Of a DNA stretch of 8,106 nt, positions 6,006-8,106 are shown piece by piece. Both the position numbers and the translations under genes were made by a program. Source of the DNA: Gp6-AA40 sp046765795 (lineage in GTDB: Bacteria; Acidobacteriota; Vicinamibacteria; Vicinamibacterales; UBA2999); assembly GCA_046765795.1 (NCBI GenBank), contig JBKPRH010000098.1, forward strand, positions 1-8,106, written 5' to 3'. The notes under the pieces are model-generated. The model saw only the letters and a program-made list of their open reading frames with translations, had not been told where the DNA came from and made no database searches. Position 1 is the stretch's first letter. Each line of letters begins with the position of its first letter.

Positions 6006-6539
6006 TCAAAAAATCCATCCGGGCTCGTAGTGATCGCGCCATTGCCTGCTGCGACTGTCCCACACATAGCTCTGTCCAGCAATGCCTGGATCGCAGATGA
6101 CAAACCCGAATGAGCCATCGTCGTCGCGAAAGTAGACGGACCAGGCCGATCCAAACGTTGGAGCCTCCAACGATGCCTCAGCAAGCTCGTTGGGATACGT
6201 CCCGTGCTTTCGTCGATACTCCTCGATGCGTGGAACGAGTTGCTCGCTCGATCGCTGCACGACCATGCGATTCACGCGGAAGACGAATCGCCCTGACGCC
6301 CCAAGACCAATAACAAAACAAATCGAGAAAGCGGCGATCAGCGCGCACGACCGCAGCATGCGCCAATCGCGCAGAGCGACAGCAAACAATCCGACTATCA
6401 GGACAGCGACGAATCCGAATGCCGGAATGATCCCCCACGCGTATTGCGTAAACCACTCGCCTTGCGCGTGAAGCGACGCGAGGCCGGACAGCAGCAACGG
6501 AGCTGCAACGACGCGAGAGAGAACGCTTCGCCAGCGCAT
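6006..6539 (-). CDS. membrane protein with pilin/GspG-like C-terminal motif, unknown function
   Basis: 177 residues from ATG 6539 to TGA 6006. A basic start and hydrophobic stretch (about 9-23, ending HAQ, so possibly a cleaved signal peptide) precede two more spans at about 35-56 and 62-81. Residues 100-177 are soluble. QLVPRIEEYRRKHGTYPNEL (100-119) is the amphipathic helix plus Y..KHG.YP.EL turn typical of the globular heads of type II secretion major pseudopilins and related small acidobacterial proteins. It is followed by WSVYFRDDDGSFGFVI (133-148), SYVWDSRSRQW (157-167) and a short aromatic tail. It lacks the prepilin peptidase site, so it is unlikely to be a true pseudopilin. No Shine-Dalgarno is evident. 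It stands 120 bases from the upstream gene and 129 from the next, so it may be its own transcription unit. Function unknown. Confidence 0.72.
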   Translation of the reverse strand: MRWRSVLSRVVAAPLLLSGLASLHAQGEWFTQYAWGIIPAFGFVAVLIVGLFAVALRDWRMLRSCALIAAFSICFVIGLGASGRFVFRVNRMVVQRSSEQLVPRIEEYRRKHGTYPNELAEASLEAPTFGSAWSVYFRDDDGSFGFVICDPGIAGQSYVWDSRSRQWRDHYEPGWIF

Positions 6540-6545
6540 ACGTGC

Positions 6546-6565
6546 GTGTCTTGAGGAATAGACAC
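6546..6565 (-). repeat. inverted repeat GTGTCT-N8-AGACAC just upstream of the pilin-like gene
   Basis: Perfect 6-base arms (plus 6546-6551 and 6560-6565) around 8 bases, ending 6 bases before the ATG at 6539. As RNA it would form a hairpin over the ribosome loading region; as DNA it could be an operator. It resembles the repeat at 1029-1050: in both places CGGTGTC begins 28 bases before the start codon, although the spacing between arms differs. Confidence 0.35.
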
Positions 6566-6635
6566 CGCTCGTATCGATTTCGCCGACGCATTACCTATGG
6601 CTGAATGTGAACGCAGGACTTGAAGTGGCGGTCGG

Positions 6636-6665
6636 CAAGGGCGTCGCGTGAAGCCCCTGTTAGGC
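6636..6665 (-). other. 3' hairpin with attC-like GCCTAAC box overlapping a stop codon
   Basis: Directly after the TAA of the 6660-7163 gene the minus strand reads CAGGGGC, ten bases, then GCCCTTG. This is a 7-pair stem with one G-U pair (6636-6642 with 6653-6659). No T-tract follows, so it would be a non-canonical terminator or an mRNA 3'-end hairpin. The stop codon itself lies in GCCTAAC (6659-6665), an exact match to the integron attC outer box RYYYAAC. The following CTTCACGCGACGCC is like an attC left half. A weak inverted copy of CGCGACGC, with one extra base, lies at 6581-6589, but no closing GTTRRRY was found. A decayed attC is possible; a simple terminator hairpin is more likely. Confidence 0.35.
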
Positions 6666-7163
6666 ATCGTGTCCCTTTTTCCAGATGAGAAAAGTGTTGT
6701 TGCTGGTGGACCCCATGGCCTTGATCACCATGCTGTCGTCGAGGCCGGGGAAGCGAGCTTGCAACTCCTCTAACAGCTTCGTTCTCACTGCCGCTTCATG
6801 CGGTACCAAACATCCCTTTCCGTCGGGGCCGCCGAGAGCGAAAAAGACGTCTTCATGGTACGGGCCCTGATCGGTCGTGATTATCAACATCTCCTCTACC
6901 GCGCTCCAGTCGATCCGTTCTTCGATCTCACCATCCACACGATGAACTCCAGCGTCATCAACTTGCACTGTCTTGCACTCGGGTTTGCTGAGCCGTGGCA
7001 TCAACGCGATCACGCATGCAATCGCGCCGAGCACTGCCGCCGACGTCCAGTGCAAATTCCAGGCGAGGTATGCGGCGGGAAGTCCCGCGACAACGACCCA
7101 CAACCAAGGCGGTGATCGCCGTGGAAGCGGAGTGCCCAGCTTTGTTCCATGCTGCCTCCACAC
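6660..7163 (-). CDS. two-TM membrane-anchored protein of unknown function
   Basis: 167 residues from GTG 7163 to TAA 6660. The frame is open to 7505, but everything before 7184 overlaps the methyltransferase gene and reads as Arg/Ser-rich noise. GTG 7163 (MWRQHGTKLGTPLPRRSPPW) is the first plausible start after that gene's stop, though it lacks a clear Shine-Dalgarno. Two adjacent hydrophobic spans (about 20-38 and 40-56) form a membrane hairpin. A cytoplasmic domain follows: VQVDDAGVHRVDGEIEERID (67-86), WSAVEEMLIITTDQGPYHED (86-105), VFFALGGPDGKGCLVPH and a C-terminal MVIKAMGSTSNNTFLIWKK (145-163). The soluble part resembles hypothetical proteins I have seen in proteobacteria and cannot name. 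The lead gene 20 bases upstream suggests a two-gene operon. Its stop codon overlaps an attC-like box. Confidence 0.75.
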   Translation of the reverse strand: MWRQHGTKLGTPLPRRSPPWLWVVVAGLPAAYLAWNLHWTSAAVLGAIACVIALMPRLSKPECKTVQVDDAGVHRVDGEIEERIDWSAVEEMLIITTDQGPYHEDVFFALGGPDGKGCLVPHEAAVRTKLLEELQARFPGLDDSMVIKAMGSTSNNTFLIWKKGHDA

Positions 7164-7183
7164 CGTGCAGATGTTGGAATGAT

Positions 7184-7768
7184 TCAGACCGGTCGTGTCA
7201 TGCGAGGCAAGAGCATTGGCGTTCGGGCCTGATAGCCGGCATAGGCTCCGGCTCCGAGCTCTTCGGACAGAAAGCGCTCCTCGAGCCGTGCCTTCATCCA
7301 GAGGCCGAGGGTCATCGCAACGACGCCGACGAGTGCCAGCGCTGACCCGCAGAGAATCGCCAGCCCCACATACATCACGATGAATCCGGTGTACATCGGA
7401 TGCCGCACCAGCCGATAGGGACCGGTGTCCACAACACGATGGCCTTCCAGGCGCTTTACACTGGCCGACCACAGTCGCCCGAGATGAATTCTCGCCCAGC
7501 AGCACAGCGCGATTCCGCTAGCGACGACGAGCACCATCGTCCAGGCAACCAGCGGTGGATTCGTCCAGAGCAGAAAGCCTCCCTTCGCGAGCAAGAAGGG
7601 TGCGGTGACGATCATGGCCAATCCAAGCGAAATGACTAAGGTGTACGGCCGCTCCCGCTGCGGTCCCGCGGTGGCTGCGGTGGGCGTTCGTCTGTCGGTG
7701 ACGTTCCACCCGATGACGAAGACGAACCAAAGCAGATAGCCGACCATGATTGGCAAGGGTTCCGGCAT
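7184..7768 (-). CDS. isoprenylcysteine carboxyl methyltransferase-like (ICMT/PEMT superfamily) membrane protein
   Basis: 194 residues from ATG 7768 to TGA 7184. Hydrophobic spans at about 8-22, 44-62, 73-91, 127-141 and 144-158 give about five membrane helices. The catalytic signature of the ICMT/phospholipid methyltransferase group is intact: VVDTGPYRLVRHPMYTGFIV (112-131) with the RHP-Y-G SAM-binding motif. Near the C-terminus are the acidic pair in RLEERFLSEELG (161-172) and the Y..Y....P.LLP tail. The enzyme should use S-adenosylmethionine to methylate a lipid or lipophilic acceptor at the membrane; bacterial members rarely have proven substrates. A possible later start is Met8. An extended -10 element lies 12 bases before the ATG, predicting an almost leaderless mRNA. 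The downstream two-TM gene follows after 20 bases. Confidence 0.9.
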   Translation of the reverse strand: MPEPLPIMVGYLLWFVFVIGWNVTDRRTPTAATAGPQRERPYTLVISLGLAMIVTAPFLLAKGGFLLWTNPPLVAWTMVLVVASGIALCCWARIHLGRLWSASVKRLEGHRVVDTGPYRLVRHPMYTGFIVMYVGLAILCGSALALVGVVAMTLGLWMKARLEERFLSEELGAGAYAGYQARTPMLLPRMTRPV

Positions 7769-7778
7769 CGCAGGCGCC

Positions 7779-7790
7779 GAATCCTAGCAC
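7779..7790 (-). promoter_or_regulatory. probable sigma-70 extended -10 element for the ICMT-like gene
   Basis: The minus strand reads GTGCTAGGATTC, identical over 12 bases to the element at 1543-1554. TAGGAT (plus 7781-7786) with TGC before it fits an extended -10; a poor TTATTT is the only -35 candidate. The ATG lies 12 bases past the hexamer, so the predicted leader is about 5-6 bases. It lies in the 46-base gap behind the 7815 gene. Confidence 0.55.
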
Positions 7791-7814
7791 GCGGGCGGCG
7801 TACGAAATAAAGTG

Positions 7815-8106
7815 TTAGGGCACAACCTTGAAAATGTCGCTCTGGTGATCGGCAAAGCCGTCTAACCAAGGACATGAGGCGACATCGTACTGCCTCTTCT
7901 CAAATTCGATTCGGCACTCTCCCTCCGAATATACCTTGATCATCAAGAATCGCTGTCCCTTCTTGATCGTGAATGGCTTTGGCGTGGAGGCATAGAGAAC
8001 GCCTCGCTGTTGAGAGGGCTGATCATCTTTGTGAGCTGGCACGTCCCGTAACACTTCAATGGTGATAGGGGGTTGCAACCTGTTCTGCGTATGAACAGGC
8101 AACGCC
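7815..8106 (-). CDS. unrecognised small protein, 5' end probably outside the window
   Basis: The frame ends at TAA 7815 and is open to the right edge, with at least 96 codons. The first in-window start is TTG 8102; there is no ATG near the front, so the true start is likely beyond the window. Visible sequence: QPPITIEVLRDVPAHKDDQP, a GVLYASTPKPFTIKKGQRFL strand region, MIKVYSEGECRIEFEKRQYD (beta strands with Cys) and SCPWLDGFADHQSDIFKVV at the C-terminus. It reads as a small soluble beta-rich domain with two cysteines (GECRI, ASCPW). I do not recognise the family. By hand count GC is about 51% over 7861-8100, below most of the window (a peptidase stretch at 2461-2520 is 75%), which may mark recent acquisition. 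The stop lies in CCCTAAC. Confidence 0.6.
   Translation of the reverse strand, partial: ALPVHTQNRLQPPITIEVLRDVPAHKDDQPSQQRGVLYASTPKPFTIKKGQRFLMIKVYSEGECRIEFEKRQYDVASCPWLDGFADHQSDIFKVVP

Noticed and set aside
5869..6063. 64-codon minus-strand frame bridging the gap before the SRPBCC gene
   Set aside because: It overlaps the 3' end of the pilin-like gene and the SRPBCC start, has no ribosome binding site and no recognisable protein features.
6581..6665. A complete, functional attC site
   Set aside because: No GTTRRRY closing box was found on the minus strand within 120 bases of GCCTAAC, and the inverted arms are short and imperfect. Only a half-site resemblance is reported.
7164..7505. 114-codon N-terminal extension of the 6660 gene
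   Set aside because: It lies inside the ICMT-like gene in a different frame and is Arg/Ser/Cys-rich noise.
7815..7825. Second attC-like box (CCCTAAC) at the 7815 gene stop
   Set aside because: The first base does not fit RYYYAAC and no inverted partner follows in the 46-base gap.
1..8106. CRISPR array, tRNA/rRNA, transposon ends, or a toxin-antitoxin or defence cluster
   Set aside because: I saw no regularly spaced repeats, no tRNA-like cloverleaf, no transposase or integrase frame, and no nuclease/antitoxin pair. DUF1963 alone does not make a toxin locus.

Overview
All recognisable genes in this 8.1 kb window lie on the minus strand, so transcription runs from high to low coordinates. Most of the DNA is GC-rich, apart from the right end. 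The proteins suggest a soil or environmental bacterium of the Acidobacteriota (Vicinamibacteria-like). The hints are a proline/threonine-rich lipoprotein linker, an exported M28 peptidase with a PA-type insert, stand-alone DUF1963 and SRPBCC proteins, and small membrane proteins of unknown role. This placement is inference from protein style; there is no rRNA or marker gene.

Layout in the direction of transcription. The right edge (8106-7815) holds the 3' part of an unrecognised gene of lower GC. An extended -10 element then precedes a two-gene unit: an isoprenylcysteine-methyltransferase-like membrane protein (7768-7184) and an unknown two-TM protein (7163-6660). That unit ends in a hairpin whose base contains an integron attC-like GCCTAAC box overlapping the stop codon. 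Next comes a solitary membrane protein with a pilin-like C-terminal motif (6539-6006).

After a 129-base gap there is a tight six-gene run: SRPBCC protein (5876-5421), class I SAM methyltransferase (5424-4810, ATGA overlap), DUF6010-like membrane protein (4801-4391), DUF1963/YwqG-like protein (4364-3501), GNAT acetyltransferase (3477-3025) and exported M28 zinc peptidase (3025-1559, TGATG overlap). The spacing implies one transcript with translational coupling at two joints, but the six proteins do not form a recognisable pathway.

A second copy of the extended -10 element lies directly behind the peptidase and should start a separate transcript for a small lipoprotein (1528-1064). Beyond it is a membrane-protein gene that looks frameshifted (1024-240), then the 5' part of a SnoaL-like/DUF4440 protein running off the left edge (229-1).

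I found no tRNA, rRNA, CRISPR array, transposase, integrase or defence system. No stretch over 300 bases is without a gene. The most notable signals are the identical 12-base promoter element placed 10-14 bases before two start codons, the frameshifted membrane gene, and the attC-like half site at 6659-6665. No complete undescribed system is evident.
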